Assembly: GCA_025349905.2 (NCBI GenBank)
Contig: MU624632.1
Span: 1-38,088, forward strand
Direction: 5' to 3'
DNA: 38,088 nt
DNA from: Blastocladiella britannica
Lineage: Eukaryota > Blastocladiomycota > Blastocladiomycetes > Blastocladiales > Blastocladiaceae
Shown here: positions 9,657 to 20,584 of the stretch, piece by piece
Layout: every line of letters begins with the position of its first letter
Position numbering within the stretch: the stretch's first letter is position 1
Position numbers and translations under genes: made by a program
The notes under the pieces: model-generated
The model's database searches: none
Told to the model about the DNA's origin: nothing
What the model saw: only the letters and a program-made list of their open reading frames with translations

Positions 9657-11235
9657 TATTTAGAGACCTCTCCCCCGACCACCTCACCGCCGTAGTGCGC
9701 GAGGGCCGCCGGCTGCTGCTGCGCGACTTTATCGATCGCCTACCCGTGGAACTCTCGCTGGCCATCTACTCGCGCCTGTCGCTGGAGGAGGGTCTGCGCG
9801 CATCTCAAGTGTCGCGGTCCTGGCACGCCATCTCCACCGCCGGCTCGCTGTGGCGCGACTGGTACCGTGCCCGCCACTGGCGCCTGCAGGACCACGTGGT
9901 CTTAGACCCAGACTATGCACCGGACGCCCGCTTTGGTGGCCCCGATCTGTCCACGGCCCATCTCTTTGACCAATCCATCCCTGATCTGTCTTCGTTCACG
10001 CCTCCGCCGCCTCTCCCTCCGTCTTCGTCAGCTTCGACTTCGGTGGCTCCTATAAAGCGCCCGCGTGCTCCCATTCCCTGGAAGTATCTCTATCGCCAGC
10101 GCCACGTTCTCGACGCCAACGTGCGGCATGGCCATTTCCACTCGACCGAATACCACGGCCACACAGAAGGTGTCTACTGCATTCAGGCCGATGAGACCAA
10201 GCTCGTGTCGGGATCACGCGACGGTATGTCAATTTTAACGTAATTGAGGAAGACGCGACTGATTCTGCGAGTAAACATCAAGACACGGTCCGCATCTGGG
10301 ACCTCAAAACCCGCCAAACAACGCACGTGGTGCGCGGGCACACGGGCTCGGTGCTATGCCTCGAGTACGACAAGCACCAGCTGGTGACGGGCTCGTCCGA
10401 CCGCTCGATCCGGCTGTGGTCGGTGCCCGAGGACCCGCTCGACCCGGCCTCCACCTACACGATGCAGCAGGCGCTCCACGGCCACGTGGACGCGGTGCTC
10501 AACCTGCGCATGGACGCGCCACGGCACCGCATCATCTCGTGCTCCAAGGACAGCTCGATCCGCGTCTGGGACTGGACGACGGGCGTCTGCATTGCCACGC
10601 TCTCGGGCCACTCGGCCGCAGTCAATGCCGTCCAGATCGCCGGCGACACGCTTGTCTCGGCCTCGGGCGACCGCGCCCTGCACGTATGGGATCTTCGTAC
10701 GGTCGGTGGCGGTGCGGTCGTGGGCGACGGCAATTCGCAGTCGTTGCCGCGGACCCAAGCGGTCAAATCGATGGTGGGCCATGCGCGCGGGATTGCCTGC
10801 GTGGCATTTGACGGCACGTATGTTGTTTCAGGATCTAGCGACATGTCGATCCGTGTCTGGGATATTCGCAAGGCGCCGTCCACCGCGCAGCCGCTCCCAG
10901 CACTGGCCAACGCCACGTCGGCCGCGGCCGCAGGCATTGCCGACTCGCCCGCGACGCTGCGGGTCATTACCGGCCACACTGACCTCGTGCGCACGGTTCA
11001 GTTCTCGCATGCCGACAACATGCTGGTCTCGGGATCTTATGACACGTCGGTGCGGCTGTGGGACTTGGCCACAGGGGACCCGATCTCCACCTTGTCCACC
11101 ACTGCGCGGGTCTTTAACGTCCAGTGGATTGCAGGCCGCGTCTTTGTTGCGATGCAGGACAATCACTTGCGCGAGTGGGATTTCCGGGACAGCGTGGACG
11201 TGCGTGGCATGGTGCCGCTTGACCGGAGCGGATGA
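9128..11235 (+). CDS. F-box/WD40-repeat protein (SCF ubiquitin ligase substrate receptor)
   Basis: Three exons: 9128-9558, 9664-10223 and 10283-11235; 647 residues. Intron 1 (105 nt) contains a poly-A run and a (TA)n tract; intron 2 is 59 nt. The N-terminus has polyglutamine (encoded near 9158-9190) and Pro/Ala-rich sequence. The F-box lies at ~166-210 (DFIDRLPVELSLAIYSRLS, then SRSWHAI and LWRDWY). Seven WD40 blades follow from ~285 to the end, each closing with WD or a variant (TVRIWDL, SIRLWSV, SIRVWDW, ALHVWDL, SIRVWDI, SVRLWDL, HLREWDF). By family it joins Skp1 through the F-box and binds substrate, often phospho-degrons, on the propeller. The layout resembles Cdc4/FBXW7 and Met30, but the orthologue cannot be named by eye. 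Confidence 0.92.
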
Positions 11236-11419
11236 GAAAATGAAATGCTAAATATGTTATTTTTCCCCATTTTTCCCATCATTGGATCTGAAAACAATTT
11301 GTGTTTCCCACATGGCTCGCATGTGGAAAGAAAAGCTTCGACTTTTTGAAGACGGCAAAATGCAACGACTTTCCCCCCATTTGTGCCTCCCCTCTTGTTT
11401 TATTTACCACACACACACA

Positions 11420-11477
<58 letters not shown>

Positions 11478-11568
11478 TATACACATATCTCCGGATTTCC
11501 AGCTACATTCCCCCCAGCCAAAGACCAGAATCTGTGTACATACTAGCCATTAACGTAAAAAACAGGCA
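11236..11568. other. Intergenic region with CA microsatellite
   Basis: 333 bp between the F-box/WD40 stop and the TmcB-like start. Apart from the (CA)n tract it has T-rich sequence after the stop (11255-11275) and no gene-like frame. Confidence 0.5.
11408..11474. repeat. (CA)n dinucleotide microsatellite
   Basis: About 67 bp of almost pure CA repeat, interrupted once by TA near 11425. It lies 94 bp before the next gene's start codon, so it could fall in the promoter or 5' UTR. Confidence 0.97.
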
Positions 11569-14500
11569 ATGCCGCCCATGCGCGCCATTTCAGTCTCTCG
11601 GACTGTCGTTGGGAGCGAATCGGTGTATGGCGGCAAGGAGAAATCGAGCACTTCGCCGGTGCGTACAGCGCCGCCGCACGCTCTCCGGATCTCGCGCTGG
11701 GAGCGGTCGCTCTTTAGCATCACGTACTTGGTCTGCCGGGACAATGATCTCCCTCCGCGCGTGACGTGGATATTGACGGTATGTTACTTCCCATTTGTTT
11801 ATCGAGAGAACACGAACACTGAATCAGTTCAACAGGCGCTTGAGGATCTGTTATGGCTGTCATTTGCCTTCAACCCGCGCGTTTTCACCAGCCTGCCTTT
11901 TGGAATCGCTGCAGTCATGGAGCCCGTGCGCGCTTTCATGTCGTACTCTGATTTCGCCATTGTAAATTTTGTTGGTGCGATCAACTTGGATCATTGAACT
12001 CTTTTTGCAGAGAAATTTAACATAAAGTTAACAAAAATAATGGCGCAACAGCTCTCCTCCTCGTCTTCTCGACCGTCTCCATGGTCGCGGCGGTCGGTGT
12101 CTTGCAGCACATTCAGGCCAAGGTTCCGATCCCGCTGCTCCGGATCATGCGCTGGAACATCACGCTCTTGCTCACCACCCTATCGATCCCGGTCGCGTCA
12201 GTGCTTGTCGGTGGGCTCAACTGTGGCTCTTCGGGCCAGTTGACTGAATTCGGCGTCTTGTGCACCGGTGGGCAGCACTTCCCGCTGTTGATTCTCAACA
12301 TTCTTGGCATGCTTGTTTATATTCCACTATTGCTGATTGGCGCGCTCGTTGTGCGTTATTTACCCGTTTTACTATGTGGTGGGCATATACTGATAGTATC
12401 GACATTGGTCAGTTTGTCGAGACCTCTCCCACATCCAAGAGCTCGATCTCGCGCACCCATGGTCGCGTCGATGTCCGAGTCGTGACATACCGGCTTGTAT
12501 TTGTGGTGCTCGATGCGATCGCGCGTAATGGAATCAGCACCACGCTCCTGTGGATGCAAATGGCCGCAATCACGGCAGGTCTCGCGCACCAGTCGTGGAG
12601 CTACATGACGCAACTCCCGTACTACGACTTGAAAACAAACATGTTCCGCGCCGGCATGACTGCAGCGGCAACGGCGGCCATGCTTACGTCGATTGTCGTG
12701 CTCGCGATCTCGGGTGGACCGGCCAATATGGCTGCGTCGGGCACGGGCAGCGCATGGCTCGCTTTGCTCCCGGCCACAGTTGGAGGCTACATTGTCGGCG
12801 CGGCGGGTGCGCGGTGGAACTCGATGCGCCAGGTGGAAAAGGCCATTGCTCTCTGGCACGGCATTTCCAAGGAATCGGCTGCTGGGCCGCCGCTGATACC
12901 GAAATCTGGGCTGCTCGCACCGCCCGTCATTATCCACTCCCACTCGTCTTCATCGGTACCCTCCGAGGGTAGCGGTGTCGCAGCTGATCCCGGACCCACC
13001 AGCAGTCCTTTTACCTCTGGATCCGCATCCCGCAGCCAGACCTCCTCCCCTGCAGCAGCCGAAAAGTTTACGGCCATGTGCAATCGGCGCCGCTCCGAGT
13101 CGGCGGTCAGTGCCAACGCGCCCCTTCTTGAGACCCCTGTAGCAGGAAGCACTGGCGTGGTCTCATCGTCATCGTCGTCCATTTTGTCGTCGCGAGACCG
13201 CGACCACGACCGCGACCGTGCAGTGGCGTCGGTTCCGCAACACCAGTCAGCACGGCCCCACGCTCCAAAACCTGGGTCGAGCGCCGAGCTGCTTGCGGCG
13301 GTGCGCGAGAGTCCCGTACCCCAGATCACGCGCGTCTTTACTTCGCCCGCGCACTTTGAGAACGTCGTCCGCTTTGTCCGCAGCAACCCCGCCCCGCGAC
13401 AGACGGCTCTCGGCCGCGAGCTGCTTGATCGCGGTCTCGTCGAGTTCCCCGACGACCCAATTGTGCTGCTGGTGGTCGTGGCGTATTTCTCCACGTACTA
13501 TGGGCCCGAGGGCACCCGCACTGCCGACGCTCTGATGGCAAGCCTGGGATCGATGCCCAAAGCTGTTCCACTCGACATCAAGTTCTTTGCGTTCTCGCGC
13601 GACCGCGCCGCCCGCGATATGGGCGCCCATGTGCTCGACCGTGCGGCACTTGATAATCTGGAGCGCGATATGCGCAAACACCACTTGCGTGCGCTGTGCA
13701 TGGTTCGTGATGCCTGGGAGCTAATTCGGACCAGCGCCAAACCGCAAGAGGTCTCGGAGGCCGTGGGGAAGCTGGCCGTGCATGCTGCGGGAGCGCGGTC
13801 GGCGTACGCAAAGCTGCTGGAGCGGAACCCGCACGACAAGAACTTGCTGCGGTCGTATGCGCAGTTCTTGACGTTTGTGGAGGCCGACGTTTCCCGTGCG
13901 ACCCAGATTTTGGAGGACGCCGATGCAGGTATTGTCTTTTTTTCTGCCATTATCTTGTACCGTTCTCTCACTCAATGTAATCAATTAGCCGAGTTCAACG
14001 AGTCCCAGGCGGCACACCCCTCCTCCAATCGTACTCCGATCAGCGCGTCACCGATTAGCTCAACAGACGGGTTGGCCATGACCCGCGGGCCGCCAGAGTT
14101 GTTTGGTTCCACGGGTGGCGACGACGTTGACGACAACTTGAGTTCTAGCCCCGATATTGGCGATGTGGACAAGTCGAGGACCAAGCCGGCAGGCTCAGGC
14201 GGGAAACTCGCCTTTTCTCCCGGCGCATTCGAGGCCCCTACCTCCGCAGGCAAAGGAGGACCCATGGTTGGCAACGTAGCTGCCTCTGAGACATCCGGCA
14301 CCTCCATGTCCAAGGTCCATCGGCAAAAACTCCAGCTGCGTGCCGCGGTAACTGAGCGAGTGGTTCAACCGCTGTACGCGACATCAGTCATGTACACGTT
14401 CCTGGCCCTGACCTTTGCCGCTATGACTCTCGGTTTTGTCATTTGCCAGCGACTGTTTACTGCAACGACTTCGGTTATGAACGATGACTTTAGGAGCGCA

Positions 14501-16487
14501 CAGGACGCGCGTAATGACGGCTTAAAAATTGCCGACTCCATTCGCGCACTGGTGTATGCAAATGGGATCCAGAGCCAACCGGCGTTCACGTCCGCCCAGG
14601 CGACCATCGGCTCAATGATCCAGGAGCTTGAAGGCCAGATTATTCCAAAGGTTGCCGCGTGCCTTGCCAACTTGACGACGCCGCCTCCGACGTTCCGCAT
14701 GTACACGGCCCACCTGCTGCCGAACGTGACGGATTATAGCGTGTTGACCCTGTCGGGCCTGGACACGGCCAAGTTGGTTGTGTTGGCAGGAAAGCTGACC
14801 TTGTCGTATCCGTACCGTGCCCTGACGCCTGCTGTCATTGCAACCATTCCTGAACTTCGGGTGTGTTTTACTCTCCTTTCTTTTGCGCTATGCTCTTGGA
14901 CTGACTCGCTCTATTTATCATAGTTTGTGACCGATAACCGTATGCTCCTTTGTTTACTTTTTATTATCATTATTGTTATTTTGACACTGAATATGGCATT
15001 AAAAATACAGTATCGGTCATCCTGCAAGCGCTCAAGTCGCTGCCCGAGACCGGTATCCAGTCCTACTTGCAGCTCATGATAAGCTCCGAGGGGTCCATGA
15101 TCTTCAACCTCGTCTGCACTCTGCTTATCCTGGCCGGGATGTTCTTCTATGTGGATCGCATGGTTCGTTCCGTTGTTTTTACTTTACATAGTGTCAAACT
15201 TGCTTGCTCAATTACGTCTATGAAAATCAGATTCTCCGCAAGTACTTTAAACACGAGTCTGAAATCACGCGGCTCTTGCTTTCGGTTCCACGGTCCGCTG
15301 CATCTCATCTGGTCACGGAGGTGGAGGAGGCGATCGAGTCATTCCGGGAGGTCACTGAGGAGGAGAGTGACACGCTTGCCGGGCTCCAGAGTCCTGCGGC
15401 GCTGCTGACGCGCCCGGATGTAGTTGGAAAGAACCGAGGCGGGCCGCAGTACCGACTGCGCCTTTTTGGCACCGCCGCTCTTTTGATCACGACGGGATTG
15501 ACGATCGGCATGTATGCGCTCACTCTCAGGTGCGCTTAGTGCTTTCTTGACTGCGCTTTTGGCCCTGCATGGCGCTTCAAGCACTTACGCGTTCCCTACC
15601 TCTAGGATGATCAACCTCTCGTCCAGCTTGGTGGTCATGTCCGACTCGGCGAATCAGCGGTTCTATACGTCCGCGATCCAGCTCTACACGCGCGAATTCG
15701 TGAGCCAGGACCCTGCCGTGAGCTTGTGTATGTTATTTTCTCCTATGCGGTTTTATCATAGACCGCCGTGGATTAATTGAAATGGTATTACAGCTGCCAT
15801 TATCAAAAACACCCGCGGACAGCTCTCGGACCTGACGGGGCTGCACCAGAGTCTCGTTGCCGATCCGAACGGCTTGGGCTTACTGCTTCCGGTGCTGACA
15901 GTCTACCCGCGTAACTGCACTAACGTCAGGGAATGTAAGATCACTGAGAACCTCGCCATTGGATTCACCGCTCAGATATGTATATTCTGTTTTTTTCCCC
16001 CGTTACGTTTGCTCACTTCATAAAAACACAGGTGGCAGGTGAGTCCATGAACTCGGAGATTGACCGGTACATTGACGTGACCAGCCAGTTTGTCAACGCG
16101 ATGACGGTTGCCGGATCCAACGCAAGTCTCGTCGGTAGCCCGCTGAATCTGCAGTGGCAACTTCTCATGGCGCTCGGGAACGATATCGTCAGCCGCCTTA
16201 GCAAGGTCAATTTCGCGTTGCTGGCCATCCTCAATAGCTAAGTGGCAGCGGCGGTGACATGGACCACGATCTTGTTTGTCTTGCAGGTCTTGGCGGCGTC
16301 AACGGTGGCTGCGTACTTTGTGGTGCTGGGCCTGGCTCGGATCCGCGCCGAGGGCCGCACGCTCGCGTCCATGCTGTACATGCTGCCCGAGAACTTGCTC
16401 AAGGAGGCGCCGCAGGTCGCCAAGTACCTCGACTCGGGCGGGCTGGTCGTGGATTTGAGCGACAGGCGGTCGGCGGACAGGATCTAG
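11569..16487 (+). CDS. TmcB-like multipass membrane protein with TPR-like repeats
   Basis: Twelve exons: 11569-11778, 11836-11974, 12052-12350, 12413-13928, 13989-14860, 14924-14939, 15011-15162, 15231-15529, 15606-15727, 15794-15979, 16039-16205 and 16287-16487. All phases close; 1392 residues. Several membrane helices fill residues ~115-370 (for example LLILNILGMLVYIPLLLIGA). After a Ser-rich linker, ~480-700 carries helical repeats ending in the signature LLERNPHDKNLLRSYAQFL, which I recognise from the TmcB/TmcC TPR-type domain of Dictyostelium and chytrid proteins. A second membrane half has helices near ~855, then IFNLVCTLLILAGMFFYV, LLITTGLTIGMYAL and a final one, separated by presumed extracellular loops with possible N-glycosylation sites. 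Some relatives carry C-terminal PAS or cyclase domains; this one stops soon after the last helix. A sensory role is a guess. The exon 2/3 and 11/12 junctions are the least certain. Confidence 0.72.
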
Positions 16488-16588
16488 CTGCTTTATATTC
16501 GGAACAACTTTCTCCAATGCACTTTCATTTTGAAATTCATTCATTTTTGAACCTTCATGCACACAAAAAAAAAAAAAAAAGAGACGAC

Positions 16589-17671
16589 CTATGACCGACC
16601 ACTGCCGCCAAAGACCGCCTTGAGCATTGCCATATAAGGGTTGGGGTTGCCCTTGCGTATGGCTGATCGGAGAACAGAAGGTGGGTAATCCTCCCGCGTC
16701 AGCGCAAGCATGATCTTGCAGTCCTCGGGATCCACCCCAGGATTGCGCGCGTAGGTGCTGTACGCCATTACGGCGTCTTGCCGCGTGATGTCGGGACTCA
16801 TGATCGCGAGCGTCAGCCGCATGCGCATGTACTCGGCGACTTCGACAGCCAGAGATCCCGGGTCGTAGCGCACGCCAAGGGAGTTGAACACGGTCTGCAT
16901 TGCCGTCGGATTCGCCACCGAGAGCTGGTCGTTAGTGGACACGGCCATGCGCTTCATATCGGCCAGCGTGAGCCACCCGTCGCCGTCCGAGTCGAACGCC
17001 GAGAATATGCGGTACAGCGGCGCCGCGTACCGCGGGTTCATGTTGTAGTGCTGGTCGATCAGGGACGTCTCGGTCGCGTGCGGGAACGGCCGCCCGATCT
17101 GCTCAATGTAGGATTTCGCGGCTGGAAGCGGCGCGATGCGAGGGACATACGGTGCTGCTGCTGCTGCCACCATTGGTGCTGTTGGTGCCATGGATGGGGC
17201 CGTTGAATTCGAGGAGGGCGGCGCAACGATGCCCCAGGATGGCTGATCTTGAGACTGTGTTGTTGCTGTTGGTGGTGCTTGTGGTGCTGGTGGTGGCACA
17301 CCCAGACTGATCGCGGCCGCTTCCTCTGCAGATGCAGATGCAGTCACTGGTAAATGGGGCTCGGGATGGCTGGCCGTGGCGGCTATGGCATCGGAGGTGC
17401 TCGTGTACGTCAACTGGTACAGCTCGAGTGTTGGCGCAACAGTGGCATTGGTGGTGATCAGGTCCTCGAGCAGGAGAAGCATTTCCCCGCGCTCCTCGTC
17501 GTTTGGGTGCGGCTGTGGCTGCGTCTGCGGCTGTTGCTGCTCTTGTTGTACTTGGACCGGGAGCGCTGACGTCGGTGGAGGAGGGATAAACTGGCGGCAC
17601 CCGCACTCGGGGCAGTACTTGGTGGCAGCCGAGGGCAGGACATGGCCGCACTCGTGGCAGGACAAGGTCAT
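16589..17671 (-). CDS. Zinc-ribbon and EF-hand protein
   Basis: Single exon, 360 residues from the ATG at 17671. The N-terminus is a zinc ribbon, MTLSCHECGHVLPSA then KYCPECGCRQF (C-x2-C...C-x2-C). A disordered Pro/Gln/Ala region follows (~30-200). The C-terminal half contains a canonical EF-hand loop, DSDGDGWLTLAD at ~residue 240, with Asp rather than Glu in position 12, and a helical domain ending in KAVFGGSGRS. Calcium binding is likely for the one clear loop; the function is unknown. An upstream in-frame ATG at 17776 would add 35 residues, but it leaves only 9 bp to the divergent start at 17786, whereas the ATG at 17671 has an A-rich context and begins the conserved ribbon. It converges on the TmcB-like gene, 101 bp between stops. 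Confidence 0.78.
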   Translation of the reverse strand: MTLSCHECGHVLPSAATKYCPECGCRQFIPPPPTSALPVQVQQEQQQPQTQPQPHPNDEERGEMLLLLEDLITTNATVAPTLELYQLTYTSTSDAIAATASHPEPHLPVTASASAEEAAAISLGVPPPAPQAPPTATTQSQDQPSWGIVAPPSSNSTAPSMAPTAPMVAAAAAPYVPRIAPLPAAKSYIEQIGRPFPHATETSLIDQHYNMNPRYAAPLYRIFSAFDSDGDGWLTLADMKRMAVSTNDQLSVANPTAMQTVFNSLGVRYDPGSLAVEVAEYMRMRLTLAIMSPDITRQDAVMAYSTYARNPGVDPEDCKIMLALTREDYPPSVLRSAIRKGNPNPYMAMLKAVFGGSGRS

Positions 17672-17785
17672 TTTTTTGTGTCTTTGCGAGAGACGGTGCA
17701 GCAACACGTTTATATGTTTCACTCTTTCCTTAAATCGTTCCACGCGAGATCCGTCATTCCGCCCACTTGCCGCCATAGAATATAA
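17672..17785. promoter_or_regulatory. Short shared promoter of two divergent genes
   Basis: 114 bp separate the ATGs of the zinc-ribbon/EF-hand gene (minus) and the surface-protein gene (plus). A TATA-like AATATAAAT abuts the plus-strand ATG, which is too close to be a normal TATA box. Both genes presumably share this region. Confidence 0.4.
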
Positions 17786-18879
17786 ATGTCCACCGCCGTC
17801 CGACGACTCGCCGTGGTGCCCCTCGCGCTCGCCGCTTCGAGCAGCATCGTCTTGGCCGTGACGCCCTGCAAGTCCAATGGAGACTGCCCAGCCATGCCTT
17901 TCCCATGTACGCTCCAGTTTTTTATTCTACAGACTGAATACAACAATTGGCGACCAACCGCCGTTACAGTGGGGCAGCTATGCGCCGACGGCCTTTGTAT
18001 CATCCAGAACTGCGTTGCCTGGATGCCCGAGCGCGCATGCTCGACCTTTGGTATTTTATTTGGCTAGTTGTACTGCTTGAGTCTGTTGACTGATACGAAA
18101 AATATATATCAGACCCGTCGAAGCGCTGCCTTGCAGGCGCTTGAATCAAGCGCTCGTCCGTTGGCGGTGCTTGCACTCCTGAAAGCACGCTCCAGCCGTC
18201 AGTTGACAAGTCGTGTGCGGAGGGGCTCCAATGCATCTCGAACCAGTGCATCACGGTGGATATGCCCACGTCGTCCTCGTCGACCTCCTCGTCGTCGACC
18301 ACCACCACCGCCAGCTCCACCAAGAGCACCAGCACCACTGCCAGCAGCAGCACCAGCAGCACCTCCACCCCGACCACGGTCTCCACTGACCCACTTGCGT
18401 CGTCGGCCAGCGACAACACGCTCCTTTACATTCTTGCATTCGCCTGTTTTGCACTCCTGGTAATTGCCCTTGGCTGCTGGGCCCGGCGCCGCCCAAGACG
18501 GATCATCATTACCAGTCCCAAGCCCACTGCCGCTCCCGTTGCTGCGCCTGCGCCAGCACCTGCGCCGCGGCCCGTATCGACGGCACAGTACGGGAGCCCG
18601 ATCGTCGAGCAGGTCGAGTACGTGACGGTTGGCCGAACCGTGATTCCAGAGCCGCCGCAGCCGCAGCCGATCCCAATGCCGCAGCCCATTTTGGGTTATC
18701 CGTCTGCGGCACTTCCTCCTCCGGGAGTGGGCGGCACCGTTCCTGGCGTCATGTCGTTCGCGTTGCCATATGCCGCAACCTCCTCTGGTCCGCAGGAGGT
18801 CGCTGCGGACCCGATGCGCCTTCATTCGACTGTTCCACGCACCGACAGCGACGATTTTGTTCTTCCTGGTGGCCGTTGA
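17786..18879 (+). CDS. Type I membrane surface protein, Cys-rich ectodomain, with an in-frame TGA
   Basis: Model: exons 17786-17906, 17970-18050 and 18113-18879 (introns 63 and 62 nt). An N-terminal signal peptide (residues ~1-24) leads into a Cys-rich ectodomain (CKSNGDCP, LCADGLCIIQNC, ACSTF; later GGACTPE, SCAEGLQCISNQC). A Ser/Thr-rich stalk, a transmembrane helix near 18420-18480 (LLYILAFACFALLVIALG), a basic stop-transfer segment (RRRPRR) and a Pro/Ala-rich cytoplasmic tail follow. It looks like a wall or surface sensor, but no family is recognised. The oddity is a TGA in frame at 18142-18144, between the second and third Cys clusters. Both sides keep reading frame and codon bias, and no canonical splice removes it cleanly. 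It could be a pseudogene, a sequence error, readthrough or an intron I missed. Confidence 0.55.
18137..18153. repeat. Perfect 17-nt palindrome containing the in-frame TGA
   Basis: GCGCTTGAATCAAGCGC: two 8-nt arms around a single A. The TGA of the surface-protein gene sits inside the left arm. A further AAGCGC copy lies at 18121-18126, so alternative pairings are possible. Confidence 0.9.
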
Positions 18880-19372
18880 TTCACTTTACAATTTTCCTCA
18901 GCATTAGACTCTTTGCCAAAATATACTGGTGATACGGGCAAATCGTGTGAAAATTGGGTGCCGATGAGTGGATGCAGGTTCAACGAGCGCGTCAGTGTCC
19001 TTCTTCCCCATCTGGATCCCTCACGGTACCATCACCGTCACCACCACCAAGGACGTGTCGCCCATCCTGTGGGGCTCCCAGTACTGAGCGATCCGCCTGC
19101 TGATACCAAAAATTGCCAATAGTATTGACAGCGAGGCGCGAGCAGACCAGGCTGGATCGGGCCGAGCCCATGATCCGCCCTTGACTTGAAAAAAAATCCA
19201 TTCATGGGACGCCAAGATGACTGAATTTTGTCACCATAAAAAATCGATGAATAATTTGACCTCAATAATCAACTGCCGCCATCGCTCGCTCCTGCTATTA
19301 AGTTGGCCGCGCCGCCCGCTCTCACCAAGCTTGATTTTAAATACCACCACGATCAGATCCATCACAAGAAAC
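18880..19372. other. Intergenic region between the surface-protein gene and MsrB
   Basis: 493 bp containing the orphan exon at 18978-19087, annotated separately. The remainder (19088-19372) is the presumed MsrB promoter, with A/T-rich patches at 19180-19260 and no further gene-like sequence. Confidence 0.4.
18978..19087 (+). pseudogene. Orphan terminal exon of an unidentified gene
   Basis: After a 3' splice-site-like GATGCAG, an open stretch of 35 codons ends in TGA at 19085-19087 and reads STSASVSFFPIWIPHGTI... to ILWGSQY. Nearly every codon ends in C or G (TTC, ATC, ACC, AAG, GAC, GTG, CTG, TAC), the bias seen in the highly expressed CAP gene. Just upstream the frame is closed by a TGA at 18965-18967, so the stretch can only be a spliced-in last exon, yet I find no matching upstream exons. 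It is most simply a relic of a deleted or rearranged gene. An alternative 3' exon for the upstream surface-protein gene is possible. Confidence 0.42.
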
Positions 19373-19888
19373 ATGTCCCAATACCCAGTCCAGAAATCGT
19401 CCGAAGAATGGCGCGCAGTCCTGTCGCGCGAACAGTTCCGAGTGCTCCGCGAAGCCGGCACCGAGCGTCCGGGCACCGGCGAGTACAACAAGCACAAGGA
19501 ACCCGGCGTGTACGCGTGCGCCGCGTGCGATACACCGCTGTACACTTCGTCGACGAAGTTTGATTCCGGCTGCGGATGGCGTATGCATTTTCCTTTTCAG
19601 TTCAATCATATATTGATTTTGATATGACATATAGCGGCCTTCTTTGACGCGATCGACGGCGCGGTCGAGCGTCGCGAGGACAACTCGGGCGGCATGGTTA
19701 GGATCGAAATGTATGCTGTCTCAATTGCTTCTTCTAGCATTGCATTGTACACTCACAATGTACAATAAAGTGTCTGCTCCAAGTGCGGCGGGCACCTCGG
19801 CCACGTCTTCAAGGGCGAGGGATTCAAGACCCCGACCGATGAGCGTCATTGCGTCAATTCCGTGTCACTCGCCTTCAAGTCTCAATAA
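19373..19888 (+). CDS. msrB: Peptide-methionine (R)-S-oxide reductase (MsrB)
   Basis: Three exons: 19373-19580, 19635-19710 and 19771-19888 (introns 54 and 60 nt); 133 residues, normal for MsrB. The SelR fold is complete. Zinc-site cysteines are CAAC near residue 47 and [12 protein letters not shown] near residue 97. The substrate-pocket segment FDSGCGWPAFF spans the first splice junction, and the catalytic cysteine is in RHCVNSVSL near residue 123. It reduces the R-epimer of methionine sulfoxide in oxidised proteins, using thioredoxin-type reductant. No targeting peptide is obvious, so probably cytosolic. It is the cysteine form, not a selenoprotein. The TAA stop overlaps an AATAAA hexamer. 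Confidence 0.95.
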
Positions 19889-19889
19889 A
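19884..19889 (+). terminator. AATAAA poly(A) signal overlapping the MsrB stop codon
   Basis: The hexamer spans the last codon and the TAA stop (CAA TAA A). If it is used, the 3' UTR would be very short. Confidence 0.35.
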
Positions 19890-20584
19890 AAAAATGCGTT
19901 TGTTTCAGAAAAGTATTCATATTGTGCTTATTGTGCGCAGTATGCAAGCGGATGTGGGGCTCCCTAAAATGGCGCCATGCTTGGTCAAAAAGTGGAAGTT
20001 GCTGTGATCCACACTCCTGGCCGACCTTAGCTCCACTATGAAAATGGACCACGGCACCAGTGCGGCCAGCGGTCCAGGCAGGGATTCTAAAGCGAAGCGA
20101 ACGGAACTTGGGTATACCCGAATCGACGACTACACGTGAGGCGCGCCCAGCGCAATTGTTTTGTTTGAAAATACGCCCAGCATCATTTTGGGCAAGCCCA
20201 AGCCACGCCGCCGAAAAAAAAAACCGTGCCCGTCGAAAACACACAAAAAGGCCGGCGTGCCCCCATCCCAAAACTTCTCTTTGAAAACACAACCGCAACT
20301 TGTTATTTCTTGCAGGTCCGCATACAATAACTTTTTATTATTATTCACACTTCAATGTCGACCTTGTAGTCGCCTGCTGGCCCGTCCGCTCTCCCCGGGC
20401 TAGGACGGCGTAGCACGACCTTTGTCGACAATGAAAACACCGTCATAAAACGCCACCTAAATATCCAAATACTCACTCTCGTCCTCTTTCAACATCAACA
20501 GTTAAATAGACGTCTTTCGAGAAGACATATAGATAGCTTTTTTAGCTCCACCCTACCACCACCTCCCACCCACATACACTCACA
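19889..20584. other. Intergenic region upstream of the CAP-protein gene
   Basis: About 700 bp without a convincing gene. The end nearest the CAP gene has TAAATA-type A/T boxes (20457-20466, 20503-20508) and a C/A-rich leader (CACCACCTCCCACC...) before the ATG, as expected for a strong promoter and 5' UTR. Open frames on either strand here lack codon bias. Confidence 0.4.

Noticed and set aside
16206..16286. Reading the last TmcB intron as coding (hydrophobic in one frame)
   Set aside because: An in-frame TAA occurs at the end of the upstream frame, and the phases match only if GTCAAT...TTGCAG is removed; the translated stretch could extend the last helix, so the junction stays the least certain one in that gene.
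18142..18144. TGA as selenocysteine
   Set aside because: The codon is not at a redox-site position, no SECIS-like element is evident, and MsrB here uses cysteine.
19882..20298. 138-codon minus-strand open frame
   Set aside because: No codon bias or known motif, and it crosses the MsrB 3' end.
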